NCBI RefSeq assembly: GCF_900215205.1
Contig: NZ_OBDY01000020.1
Location: 1 to 64,000 of the forward strand
Source of the DNA: Paractinoplanes atraurantiacus
GTDB taxonomy: Bacteria > Actinomycetota > Actinomycetes > Mycobacteriales > Micromonosporaceae
Length of the DNA stretch: 64,000 bases
Reading direction: 5' to 3'
Shown here: piece by piece, positions 1-7,306 of the stretch
How the letters are laid out: the number at the start of each line of letters is the position of its first letter
Position numbering within the stretch: position 1 is the first letter of the stretch
Program-made: the position numbers and the translations under genes
Notes under the pieces: generated by a model
Told to the model about the DNA's origin: nothing
Seen by the model: only the letters and a program-made list of their open reading frames with translations
Database searches by the model: none

Positions 1-1
1 C

Positions 2-367
2 CGCATCCTCGGCGCCCAGTCCGGCCGGTGCATCGACGTGCCCGGCGCCTCGCAGAACAACGGCACCCGGGTCCAGCTCTACGACTGCAACGGCCAGGCC
101 AACCAGACCTGGACACTCACCTCGAGCAAACAACTGACCGTCTACGGCTCACGATGCCTGGACGCCGCCGGCTCCGGCAACGGCTCGGCCGTGCAGATCT
201 ACAGCTGCAACGGCCAGGCCAACCAGCAATGGAACGTCAACACCAACGGCACCATCACCGGCGCCCAGTCCGGACGGTGCCTCGACGTCTGGGGCACCGG
301 CAACGGCCAGCAGGTCCAGATCTACGACTGCAACGGCCAGGCCAACCAGCGGTTCGCGCTGAGCTGA
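2..367 (+). CDS. Secreted enzyme, C-terminal ricin-B lectin (CBM13) domain, 5' truncated by window edge
   Basis: The frame is open from the first bases to the TGA at 365-367, so only about 121 C-terminal residues are visible. They form one beta-trefoil lectin domain with three QxW-type repeats (NQTW, NQQW, NQRF) and repeated SGRCxDV and VQ(L/I)Y(D/S)CNGQANQ segments. Such domains bind xylan, galactose or other polysaccharides and are usually appended to secreted hydrolases. The domain is about 80% identical by eye to the tail of the next gene, so the two genes probably arose by tandem duplication. The catalytic part lies outside the window and cannot be named. Confidence 0.85.
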   Translation, partial: RILGAQSGRCIDVPGASQNNGTRVQLYDCNGQANQTWTLTSSKQLTVYGSRCLDAAGSGNGSAVQIYSCNGQANQQWNVNTNGTITGAQSGRCLDVWGTGNGQQVQIYDCNGQANQRFALS

Positions 368-400
368 CCGAGCCGGCACCCGTCGTCGAAAGAAGGCTTC

Positions 401-1750
401 ATGAAGCGCCTCCTGACCATCCTGCTCACGGCCGGCACGGCGCTGGTCGCCGGTCTCGCCGCGATCCTGGTGTCCGGTTCCCCGGCGATGGCGGCGAGCC
501 TGACCCGGGTCACCAACTTCGGCACCAACCCGACCAACCTCAACATGTACATCTACGTGCCGGCGAACCTCGCGCCCCGGCCGGCGCTGCTGGTGCTGGT
601 GCACTACTGCAGCGGTTCGGCGAGCGCTGTCTTCAACGGCAACGGCCACGACTACGTCACCGCCGCCGACCGCTACGGCTACATCATGGTGCTGCCCGAG
701 GCCACCCGTAGCGGCGGCTGCTTCGACGTGTCGACCGCCGCCGGGCTCCGGCGCAACGGCGGCAGCGACTCCACCGGCGTCAAGTCGATGGTCGACTACG
801 CCCGCTCGCAGTACCCGGCCATCGACCCCACCCGCATCGTGGTGTCCGGGTTCTCCTCCGGCGCCATGATGACCAACGTCCTGGCCGCCCAGTACCCGGA
901 CGTGTTCAGCGCCGGGTCGGCCTTCTCCGGCGTACCGGCCGGTTGTTTCGCCACCAGCGACGGGTCGATGTGGAACAGCCAGTGCTCCGGCGGCACCGTC
1001 ATCCGCACGGCCCAGCAGTGGGGCGACACCGCCCGCGCCATGTACCCGGGATACACCGGCGCCTACCCACGCATGCAGCTGTGGCACGGCACCACCGACA
1101 CCACGCTCTCCTACCCCAACTTCGGAGAGGAGATCAAGCAGTGGACCAACCTGCACGGCCTGTCGCAGACGCCGGCGTACACGGACCACCCGCAGTCCAC
1201 CTGGACCCGGACCCGCTACGGTGCCACCGGCACCCAGGCGACCGTCGAGGGGATCAGCATCTCCGGCGTCGGCCACCAGCTTCCGATGAGCGGCCAGATC
1301 GCGTACGCGGTCTCCTTCCTCGGACTCGACCAGCCGTCGACCCCACCGACGTCGACCCCGCCACCCACGGGAGGCGCGACCGAGATCGTGGGGACCCAGT
1401 CCGGCCGGTGCGTCGACGTCCCCAACTCGTCGCGCACCAACGGGACGCGGGTGCAGCTCTACGACTGCCACGGCCAGGCCAACCAGCGGTGGACCTACAC
1501 GGCGAGCAAGCAGCTTCAGGTGTACGGCAGCATGTGCCTGAACGCCGCCGGGTCCGGCAACGCGTCGGCGGTGCAGATCTACGCCTGCAACGGCCAGAGC
1601 AACCAGCAGTGGAACGTCAACACCAACGGCACCGTCACCGGCGTCCAGTCCGGCCGCTGCCTCGACGTGTGGGGCACCGGCAACGGCCAGCAGGTCCAGA
1701 TCTACGACTGCAACGGAAAGCCCAACCAGCAGTTCACGCTCCGGCCATAG
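401..1750 (+). CDS. Secreted PHB-depolymerase/feruloyl-esterase-like hydrolase with ricin-B lectin domain
   Basis: 449 aa. Residues 1-31 form a signal peptide (MKRLL start, hydrophobic core, PAMA cleavage-like end). Residues about 32-310 form an alpha/beta hydrolase of the PHB depolymerase/LpqC esterase family: HYCSGSA near the oxyanion region, nucleophile Ser152 in GFSSG, Asp in HGTTD, His in GVGHQLP. A Pro/Thr linker (PSTPPTSTPPPT) leads to a ricin-B lectin domain (about 330-449) with NQRW, NQQW and NQQF repeats. Likely role: extracellular cleavage of a polyester or of acetyl/feruloyl esters on polysaccharide, anchored by the lectin. The start follows AGAAGG at 391-396. The exact substrate is not decidable here. 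Confidence 0.88.
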   Translation: MKRLLTILLTAGTALVAGLAAILVSGSPAMAASLTRVTNFGTNPTNLNMYIYVPANLAPRPALLVLVHYCSGSASAVFNGNGHDYVTAADRYGYIMVLPEATRSGGCFDVSTAAGLRRNGGSDSTGVKSMVDYARSQYPAIDPTRIVVSGFSSGAMMTNVLAAQYPDVFSAGSAFSGVPAGCFATSDGSMWNSQCSGGTVIRTAQQWGDTARAMYPGYTGAYPRMQLWHGTTDTTLSYPNFGEEIKQWTNLHGLSQTPAYTDHPQSTWTRTRYGATGTQATVEGISISGVGHQLPMSGQIAYAVSFLGLDQPSTPPTSTPPPTGGATEIVGTQSGRCVDVPNSSRTNGTRVQLYDCHGQANQRWTYTASKQLQVYGSMCLNAAGSGNASAVQIYACNGQSNQQWNVNTNGTVTGVQSGRCLDVWGTGNGQQVQIYDCNGKPNQQFTLRP

Positions 1751-1846
1751 CGCTCTCCTGCGAGGGCCAGATCCCCCGGCCCGAGTCGCGTTCGTTGTCC
1801 GGGTGCGGGCGCCGGACGTCTCGTGCGCCAACTAACATTCGCGAAC

Positions 1847-1875
1847 TTTAGACCGAACGTTCTACCCGCTACGAT
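1847..1875 (+). promoter_or_regulatory. Promoter with GAACGTTC operator for TetR gene 1882
   Basis: The palindrome GAACGTTC (1855-1862) sits just upstream of a -10-like TACGAT (1870-1875). The -10 begins exactly 12 bases before the ATG, so transcription should start at or next to the A of the ATG and the mRNA would be leaderless; no Shine-Dalgarno is visible. The same palindrome occurs at 5548, 5600, 9151 and 9764, which suggests autoregulation by the TetR paralogues. Confidence 0.65.
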
Positions 1876-1881
1876 GGTGGC

Positions 1882-2499
1882 ATGACGCGCGGCACAACCG
1901 ACACTCGAGCCTCAGAACCGCGGACCTCCGAGGCCCGGCAGCGACTTCTCAGCACGGCGACCCAGATCTTCTACGCCGACGGCATCCACGCGGTCGGCGT
2001 CGACCGGATCATCGCCGAGGCCAAGGTCACCCGAGCCACGTTCTACCGGCACTTCCCCAGCAAGGACGACCTGGTCGTCACGTACCTGCAGGAAGTGCAC
2101 CAGATGGACCGCGGCGCCATCACCGCGGCCATCGCGGCTCACTCGACGGCGGCCGACTCGCTGCTGGCCATCGCGGACACCATCGCCGCCGGCATCAAGC
2201 GCCCGGGGTTCCGCGGCTGCGCGTTCCTCAACGCCGCCGCGGAGTTCCCCGACGTCAACCATCCCGTGCACCAGCAGATCATCGCCCACCGGCAGTGGTT
2301 CCTGGACACCCTCACCACGCTGATGGCCCAGGTCGCGGAGGACTCGTCGGACGCCGCCGCCCGCCACTTCGTCATGCTGCGCGACGGCGCCATGGCGGCC
2401 GGCTGCCTGTTCGACCCCGACCTGGTCGTCGACACCTTCATGCGCGGCATCGAGGGCCTGGTCCGCATCCACGGCCAGCGCGAGCAGGCCACCCAGTAA
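1882..2499 (+). CDS. TetR/AcrR-family transcriptional regulator (paralogue of 5627)
   Basis: 205 aa. The N-terminal HTH spans about residues 15-65 (ARQRLLSTATQIFYADGIHAV, then VTRATFYRHFPSKDDL, the recognition helix and following motif of TetR proteins). The C-terminal ligand domain contains two cysteine motifs shared with the paralogue at 5627, GFRGCAFLN and AMAAGCLF. The family represses its own gene and neighbours until a small ligand binds. The likely operator is the GAACGTTC palindrome in its promoter. It converges on the hydrolase gene at 2667, from which a strong hairpin separates it. The ligand is unknown; the conserved cysteines might sense an electrophile or oxidant (inference). Confidence 0.9.
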   Translation: MTRGTTDTRASEPRTSEARQRLLSTATQIFYADGIHAVGVDRIIAEAKVTRATFYRHFPSKDDLVVTYLQEVHQMDRGAITAAIAAHSTAADSLLAIADTIAAGIKRPGFRGCAFLNAAAEFPDVNHPVHQQIIAHRQWFLDTLTTLMAQVAEDSSDAAARHFVMLRDGAMAAGCLFDPDLVVDTFMRGIEGLVRIHGQREQATQ

Positions 2500-2581
2500 G
2501 GGCCGACCGGCGCGCTCTGCACCCGCGTCTGGTCCTCCAGCACGGCGGAAATCCGACGCTGTGTGGATGAGCCGCGACGAC

Positions 2582-2616
2582 GGCGGTCCGCTCCGGGGGG
2601 CACCGAGCGGACCGCC
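2582..2616. terminator. Bidirectional hairpin terminator between convergent genes
   Basis: A perfect 12-bp inverted repeat, GGCGGTCCGCTC / GAGCGGACCGCC, with an 11-base loop. It lies between the TetR gene (ends 2499) and the convergent hydrolase (ends 2667). There is no long T-run, as is usual in actinomycetes. Confidence 0.75.
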
Positions 2617-2666
2617 GCCTCCTTCACGCCCGGGACGCGGGGCTCACGCACGTCCGGGCGCGAAAG

Positions 2667-3458
2667 TCATCGCGAGGCCTGCTCGATGATCTTCGTGACG
2701 GCGTCGGGCCGGCTGAGCATGACCGCGTGCGACGCGTTCACCTCGGTGATCCTGGCGCCGGCACGGACGTCCATCTTGCGCTGGAGGTCCGGGTTGATGG
2801 CCTTGTCCTGACGGGTCAGCAGCGCGTACGACGGGATCTTGCGGAAGCCCTCGGTCGCGCTGGCGTCGGTGACCGCCTTGGTGTTGGCCGGGCGCTGAAC
2901 GGTGGCCAGGTTGGCCGCGTCGTCCTTGTTCAGGTCGCCGGCGAACGCCTCGCGGAACTTCGCCGGGTCGATGATGACCTCGGCGCCCGCGGGCACCGGG
3001 GTGGTGACCAGCGGCAGGGCCGGGGTGGACTGGGCGGCCAGCTCGCCGATGGTCTCACCCTTGACCGGGATGAAGCCGGCGATGTAGACCAGCGACTTCA
3101 CGTCCGGTACGGCGGTGGCGGCGTTGGTGATGACCGCGCCACCGTAGGAGTGGCCGACGAGGACCTTCGGGCCCTTGATGGTGGCGAGGTAACTGGTCAC
3201 GTAGGCCGTGTCGCTGGTCAGGCCCTGGATCGGGTTGGCGATGGCCTGGACCGGGTAGCCGTCGTGGCGCAGCCGCTCGATGACGGGGTTCCAGCTGGAC
3301 GAGTCGGCCCAGGCTCCGTGCACGAGCACGATGGTCGGCTTGGCCGGCTTGGTGTTCTTACCGGAGGTCATGGCGGCGGCCGGAATGGCGGCCGCACCGA
3401 GCAGGGCGAGAGTGGTGGCGCCGACGACGGCGGCACGCCGGGTGAGATGGATTCGCAT
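2667..3458 (-). CDS. Exported alpha/beta hydrolase
   Basis: 263 aa from the ATG at 3458, chosen because it begins a typical signal peptide (MRIHLTRRAAVVGATTLALL, ending PAAAM); the frame is open further upstream but without such a start. The fold is alpha/beta hydrolase: VLVHGAWADS at the oxyanion region, nucleophile Ser in GHSYGG, Asp in LLTRQD, His in NASHAVML. Homologues are generic esterases or lactonases. It is a clear relative of the cytoplasmic hydrolase at 14183. It is the last gene of the leftward set 5479-2667 (membrane protein, flavin oxidoreductase, hydrolase), which probably responds to the TetR at 5627. The substrate is unknown. Confidence 0.85.
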   Translation of the reverse strand: MRIHLTRRAAVVGATTLALLGAAAIPAAAMTSGKNTKPAKPTIVLVHGAWADSSSWNPVIERLRHDGYPVQAIANPIQGLTSDTAYVTSYLATIKGPKVLVGHSYGGAVITNAATAVPDVKSLVYIAGFIPVKGETIGELAAQSTPALPLVTTPVPAGAEVIIDPAKFREAFAGDLNKDDAANLATVQRPANTKAVTDASATEGFRKIPSYALLTRQDKAINPDLQRKMDVRAGARITEVNASHAVMLSRPDAVTKIIEQASR

Positions 3459-3492
3459 GGCAGATCGAACCTTTCGATTGTTGGCCGGCCGC

Positions 3493-4914
3493 TCAGCGGC
3501 CGTAGGTCTCCAGGAGGCGCAGCCAGACCTCGCTGACGGTCGGGAACGCCGGGACGGCGTGCCAGAGCCGGTCGATCGGCACCTCGCCGACAATCGCGAT
3601 GGTGGCGGCGTGGATGAGCTCGGCCACGTCCGGGCCGACCAGGGTGAAGCCGACGATCACCTTGCGGTCCTCGTCGACGACCATCCGCGCCTGACCCTGG
3701 TAGCCCTCGGCGTGCAGCACCGAACCCGAGACGGCGCCCAGGTCGTAGTCGATGACCCGGGTCCGCAGGCCGGCCTTCTCCGCCGCGGCGGCGGTGAGGC
3801 CGACCGAGGCGACCTCGGGCTCGGTGAAGACGACCTGCGGCACCGCGCGCTCATCGGCGGTGACCGCGTACCTGGCGTACGCACCGGTGTCCACCGGCTC
3901 GCCCTTGGCCCGGGCCACGATCGCGTCACCCAGCACCCGCGCCTGGTACTTGCCCTGGTGCGTGAGCAGCGCACGCCGGTTCACGTCACCGGCGGCGTAC
4001 AGCCAATCCCCGGCGCCGTCGACGCGCAGGGCGTCGTCGACCGTGAGCCAGGAGCCGGGCTTGAGGCCGATGGTGTCGAGGCCGATCTCCTGGGTGTTCG
4101 GGACCCGGCCGATGGCGACCAGCAGCTCGTCGGCCGCGATCTGCTCGCCGTCGGTGAGCGTGAGGTGCACCGTGCCGGCCTCGTCACGGGTCACGGATAC
4201 CGCCTCGGCGCCGATGCGGACGTCCACGCCGGCCTCGCGCAGCGACGCGGTGACCCGCTCGCCGGCGAACGGCTCGGCCAGGTGGAGCACGCCGTCACGG
4301 GCGAGCATCGTGACCTTGGCGCCGAGGCTCGTGTAGGCGGTGGCCATCTCCGAGGCCACCACGCCGCCACCGATGACGACGAGCCGGCCGGGAACCGCCT
4401 TGGCGGAGGCCGCTTCGCGGCTGGTCCACGGCTTCGCCTCGCGCAGGCCATCGATGTCGGGGATCAGCGCGCTGCTGCCGGTCGCGACGACCACGGCGTG
4501 CCGGGCGGTCAGCGTGGTCACGGTCTCGTCGGCGCTGTACACCTCGACGACCCGCTCGCCGCTGATCCGGCCCTGGCCGCGGTACAGCTTGACGCCGGCC
4601 GAGTCGAGCCAGGAGACCTGGCCCTCGTCGTTCCAGTTCGAGGCGAAGGAGTCACGCCGGGCCAGCACGGCCGCCGCGTCCAGCTGTCCGGTCACCGCTT
4701 CGCGGGATCCGGGCACCTGCCGGGCCGCCCGCAGCGCGGCGGTGCTGCGCAGCAGCGCCTTCGTCGGCATGCACGCCCAGTACGAGCACTCGCCGCCGAC
4801 GAGCTCCCGCTCGACGATGGCGACCGACAGACCGCCCTGGACCGCCCGGTCGGCGACGTTCTCGCCGACGGGCCCGGCGCCGATCACAACGACGTCGTAC
4901 GTCATGTTGTCCAT
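3493..4914 (-). CDS. FAD/NAD(P)-dependent disulfide oxidoreductase (dihydrolipoamide dehydrogenase/mercuric reductase-like)
   Basis: 473 aa. The N-terminal FAD Rossmann fold has GAGPVG (about 13-18). The redox-active disulfide is Cys43-Cys48 in ECSYWACMPTK, which keeps the four-residue spacing of lipoamide dehydrogenases although the residues between differ from the usual LNVG. An NAD(P)-binding fold follows (VIGGGVVASE), then the C-terminal dimerisation domain with a His-containing WHAVPAFPT segment. Two-electron reduction of a disulfide, quinone or similar acceptor is expected. No lipoyl-dehydrogenase complex genes are nearby. It begins one base after the stop of the membrane protein 4916-5479, so the two are surely co-transcribed. 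Confidence 0.88.
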   Translation of the reverse strand: MDNMTYDVVVIGAGPVGENVADRAVQGGLSVAIVERELVGGECSYWACMPTKALLRSTAALRAARQVPGSREAVTGQLDAAAVLARRDSFASNWNDEGQVSWLDSAGVKLYRGQGRISGERVVEVYSADETVTTLTARHAVVVATGSSALIPDIDGLREAKPWTSREAASAKAVPGRLVVIGGGVVASEMATAYTSLGAKVTMLARDGVLHLAEPFAGERVTASLREAGVDVRIGAEAVSVTRDEAGTVHLTLTDGEQIAADELLVAIGRVPNTQEIGLDTIGLKPGSWLTVDDALRVDGAGDWLYAAGDVNRRALLTHQGKYQARVLGDAIVARAKGEPVDTGAYARYAVTADERAVPQVVFTEPEVASVGLTAAAAEKAGLRTRVIDYDLGAVSGSVLHAEGYQGQARMVVDEDRKVIVGFTLVGPDVAELIHAATIAIVGEVPIDRLWHAVPAFPTVSEVWLRLLETYGR

Positions 4915-4915
4915 G

Positions 4916-5479
4916 TCAGTTTTCCTTTGCGGTACGGCCGAGCCGGATGGCGGCGATGAGGAAGAAGACGGCGCCCGGGATCGCGTAGCCGACCGCGTTG
5001 GTCAGGGCGGGATCGGTCGCGGAGGCGGCCGCGAAGAACGACGAACCGGCGAGCACGGAGAGGCCACCGCTGATGATCATCGGCCACTGACCGCCCATCG
5101 TGCGGCGGGTGACGCCGACGACCAGCTGGACCAGACCGGCCACGACGGCCCAGGCGCCCCAGACTCGCAGCACCGCCGGGATGCCGGAGGAACCGGCGAT
5201 GGCCAGGCCGACCGCGGCGAGCAGACTGACCGCGATGTTGACGTACAGCAGGACCGGCGAGCCGGTGGAGCGCGACGATCGGGCGTCGATGACGGCGGCG
5301 GCCACGTCGACCAGCGGGTAGATCACCAGGAGCGTGGTGCTGAGCCCGGTGAGCTCGTCGGCGACCGCGAAGGTCACGCCGGCCCAGACGAGGGCGAAGG
5401 CGGCCCGGGCGAAGTACAGCCGCCGCAGAGCGGCCGCCGTCGTCGAGATGCCGGGAGCGGCAACGGTGGTCATAGTCAT
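4916..5479 (-). CDS. Small multi-pass membrane protein, DUF308/HdeD-like
   Basis: 187 aa with about six hydrophobic segments, for example FALVWAGVTFAVA, LLYVNIAVSLLAAVGLAIAG and AVGYAIPGAVFFLIAAIRL. The layout resembles HdeD/DUF308 membrane proteins; no catalytic residues are seen. A close paralogue lies at 8561-9121, with the same RSSRSTGSPxLLYVN and MGGQWPMIISG segments. Both genes have GAACGTTCTGTCG upstream, so both probably belong to the same TetR regulon. It leads the operon with the flavin oxidoreductase and exported hydrolase and is divergent from TetR 5627. Confidence 0.75.
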   Translation of the reverse strand: MTMTTVAAPGISTTAAALRRLYFARAAFALVWAGVTFAVADELTGLSTTLLVIYPLVDVAAAVIDARSSRSTGSPVLLYVNIAVSLLAAVGLAIAGSSGIPAVLRVWGAWAVVAGLVQLVVGVTRRTMGGQWPMIISGGLSVLAGSSFFAAASATDPALTNAVGYAIPGAVFFLIAAIRLGRTAKEN

Positions 5480-5547
5480 CCTCTCGGTGTTCGTGAGCGA
5501 ACGGACGTCCGGCGAGGCGCCGGGAACCGACCACCACTCGGAAGAAC

Positions 5548-5620
5548 GAACGTTCTGTCGTGGCTAACCATGACGCCCGGACGCCGCATTGTCAAGAAGG
5601 AACGTTCTATCCCGTACGAT
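5548..5620. promoter_or_regulatory. Divergent promoter region with paired GAACGTTC operators
   Basis: GAACGTTCTGT (5548-5558) and GAACGTTCTAT (5600-5610) lie 52 bases apart, five helical turns, between the leftward operon (start 5479) and TetR 5627. The right-hand site sits just before a -10-like TACGAT (5615-5620) that starts exactly 12 bases before the TetR ATG, implying a leaderless TetR mRNA. The double-site layout recurs at 9151/9202 and 9764/9816. Confidence 0.65.
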
Positions 5621-5626
5621 CTGGAG

Positions 5627-6226
5627 ATGCACCGCAGCGAACCAGAGGGCCGGCAGCCGGGAGCGCGCTCCCGGCTGCTCGAGACGGCCGCCCGGGTCTT
5701 CTACACCGAAGGCATCCACAAGGTCGGCGTCGACCGCATCGTCACCGAGGCGCAGGTGACCCGGGCCACCCTCTACCGGCACTTCCCCGGCAAGGAAGAC
5801 CTCGTCCTGGCCTATCTCGACGAAGCCGATCGCGCCGTCCGCGGCCAGGCCGAACAGGCGCTGGCCGCGGGACTGCCGGCCGGCGAGGCCCTCCGCACCC
5901 TCAGCCGGTCGATCGCGGCGACCATCCAGTCACCGGGCTTCCGTGGCTGCGCGTTCCTCAACGCCGTGGCCGAACATCCCGACCCCGGATCGCCGGTGCA
6001 CCAGGCCGTCCTGGCCCACCGCCGATGGTTCCTGGACACCGCCACGACCCTATTGGCGCCGATCGGGGGCACGTCGGCCGAGCCGGCGGCCCGCCACTTC
6101 GTGATGATGCGCGACGGCGCCATGGCCGCCGGCTGCCTGTTCGATCCGACGCTGATCAGCGAGACCTTCCTGCGCGGCGTGGACCGGCTGCTGGAGATCT
6201 CCGCCACCCGCGGCCACTCCGGATGA
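5627..6226 (+). CDS. TetR/AcrR-family transcriptional regulator (paralogue of 1882)
   Basis: 199 aa. HTH at about residues 18-66 (FYTEGIHKVGVDRI, then VTRATLYRHFPGKEDL). The ligand-binding half shares GFRGCAFLN, QAVLAHRRWFLDT and RDGAMAAGCLFDP with the TetR at 1882; the two are plainly paralogues. Its start is fixed by the leaderless-type promoter (TACGAT at 5615). It is divergent from the membrane protein/oxidoreductase/hydrolase operon and probably represses both directions through the GAACGTTC pair. The inducer is unknown; the oxidoreductase next door suggests a redox-active or toxic organic compound (inference). Confidence 0.9.
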   Translation: MHRSEPEGRQPGARSRLLETAARVFYTEGIHKVGVDRIVTEAQVTRATLYRHFPGKEDLVLAYLDEADRAVRGQAEQALAAGLPAGEALRTLSRSIAATIQSPGFRGCAFLNAVAEHPDPGSPVHQAVLAHRRWFLDTATTLLAPIGGTSAEPAARHFVMMRDGAMAAGCLFDPTLISETFLRGVDRLLEISATRGHSG

Positions 6227-6249
6227 ACGCCCGGCTCTCCCAGCTGGCG

Positions 6250-6487
6250 ATGACTTTCATCAACTACGCGCTCGAGCTGACAGTGCCGAGAGGAGCGGGA
6301 ACCCCTGCGGCTGCTGACCACCGGCCGCTCCCACGCCGAGATCGCTTCCCATCTGTTCATCTCCGAACAGACCGCCAAGACCCACGTACGCCGGGTGCTC
6401 AACAAGCAGAAGCTTCGCGACCGCGGACACGCCGTGGACTTCGGCTACGAGAACGGCGTCATCGTCTCCGGCCGGCATCGGCCATGA
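6250..6487 (+). pseudogene. Relic of a LuxR/NarL-type HTH response regulator (C-terminus only, frameshifted)
   Basis: The frame ending at TGA 6485-6487 reads REEREPLRLLTTGRSHAEIA, then HLFISEQTAKTHVRRVLNK and a tail ending FGYENGVIVSG. This is the GerE/LuxR helix-turn-helix and C-terminus of NarL/FixJ response regulators. The usual LTxRE entry to the motif is split: LELTV is in the frame of the ATG at 6250, and the rest is one frame over, with a stop at 6278-6280. The receiver domain is absent. It lies directly after TetR 5627 and looks like debris of an insertion or recombination. Confidence 0.7.
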
Positions 6488-6491
6488 GGAG

Positions 6492-6596
6492 TCAGCGCCG
6501 GAGACAGAACGGGTGGCCGGCCGGGTCACGCAGGACGCGGAAGCGCTCCGGCTCGGAGCATTCCAGGTTGATCGCTGCGATGCGCGCTATCGGCAT
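6492..6596 (-). pseudogene. Internally deleted VOC/glyoxalase-family protein
   Basis: A 34-codon open frame joins a VOC-type N-terminus (MPIARIAAINLECSEPERF) directly to a VOC-type C-terminus (RVLRDPAGHPFCLRR). Intact VOC proteins of this kind are about 110-130 aa, so roughly 85 central residues appear to be deleted in frame. It probably makes no functional protein. This and the neighbouring LuxR relic mark 6.2-6.7 kb as a scar of lost genes. Confidence 0.6.
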
Positions 6597-6697
6597 GGGC
6601 TTCTCCAGGATGCGGAACGATCGGAGCTGACGATGGTCAGGTCCACCCCAAAACGATAGATCACTCTTTTAAGCTGACGACTCGGAGAGCCGGTCGG

Positions 6698-7234
6698 CTA
6701 TCCCTTGATGATTGCCATCAGGGCCGCGGTGAAGGGTGCGGGGTCCAGGTCGCCCCGGACCGCCAACTGCTGGCTGTAGCTGACGCACAGGGCCACGACC
6801 CCTTCCGCGATCTGCCGGGCCTGCGGGCGCCGGGAGTCGGGCACCAGCTCGGCGATCGCTGCCCGCATGGCGGCGAGTTGGCGCTGCACAACCGCCGCCA
6901 GCTGCGGCGACACCGCCGCTTCGGCGTAGATCTGCGCGACCAGCTTGGCATGGTCGGTGTCGCGGGCCCGGCTGCGCACATGCTCGAGGAAGCCCGCCAC
7001 GGCCTCGGCGGTGAGCGCTCTCGGCAGGGCTTCGGTCCCCTGCTCGCAGACGGCGATGACGATTTCGTCCCTGCTGGCGAAGTACCGGTAGACGGCTCCG
7101 TTGGACAGCCCGGACTCGGCGATGATGTCGGCCATCGACGTGTGGGCGAAGCCGTGGCCGGCGAACCGGGCACGGGCGGCATCCACGATCTGCTGGCGGC
7201 GAGCGTCGAGGTGAGCTTGGCTGACCCTGGGCAT
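6698..7234 (-). CDS. TetR-family regulator, divergent from aldo/keto reductase
   Basis: 178 aa. The N-terminal HTH (ARARFAGHGFAHTSMADII, then LSNGAVYRYFASRDEI) covers about residues 17-62; the rest is a helical ligand domain. The ATG at 7234 follows AGGAG, so this mRNA has a leader, unlike the two GAACGTTC-type TetRs, to which it is not closely related. A perfect inverted repeat adjoins its start codon and probably is the operator controlling both this gene and the reductase at 7307. Confidence 0.88.
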   Translation of the reverse strand: MPRVSQAHLDARRQQIVDAARARFAGHGFAHTSMADIIAESGLSNGAVYRYFASRDEIVIAVCEQGTEALPRALTAEAVAGFLEHVRSRARDTDHAKLVAQIYAEAAVSPQLAAVVQRQLAAMRAAIAELVPDSRRPQARQIAEGVVALCVSYSQQLAVRGDLDPAPFTAALMAIIKG

Positions 7235-7254
7235 AAAAGAGCATCTCCTCTTTT
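7235..7254. promoter_or_regulatory. Inverted-repeat operator in TetR/AKR intergenic region
   Basis: AAAAGAG-N6-CTCTTTT, perfect 7-base arms, touches the start codon of the TetR gene (7234) and lies 53 bases before the AKR start (7307). It is unusually AT-rich for this DNA. It is the likely binding site of the TetR at 6698. Confidence 0.6.
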
Positions 7255-7306
7255 TTCTGCTACGGTCGGGAGCCTACCTCACCCCCACCGACCTCCAGGA
7301 GCTGCC

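Noticed and set aside
3280..6226. Long + strand frames across the oxidoreductase and membrane-protein genes
   Set aside because: These are antisense readings in GC-rich DNA; only the TetR part from 5627 is real.
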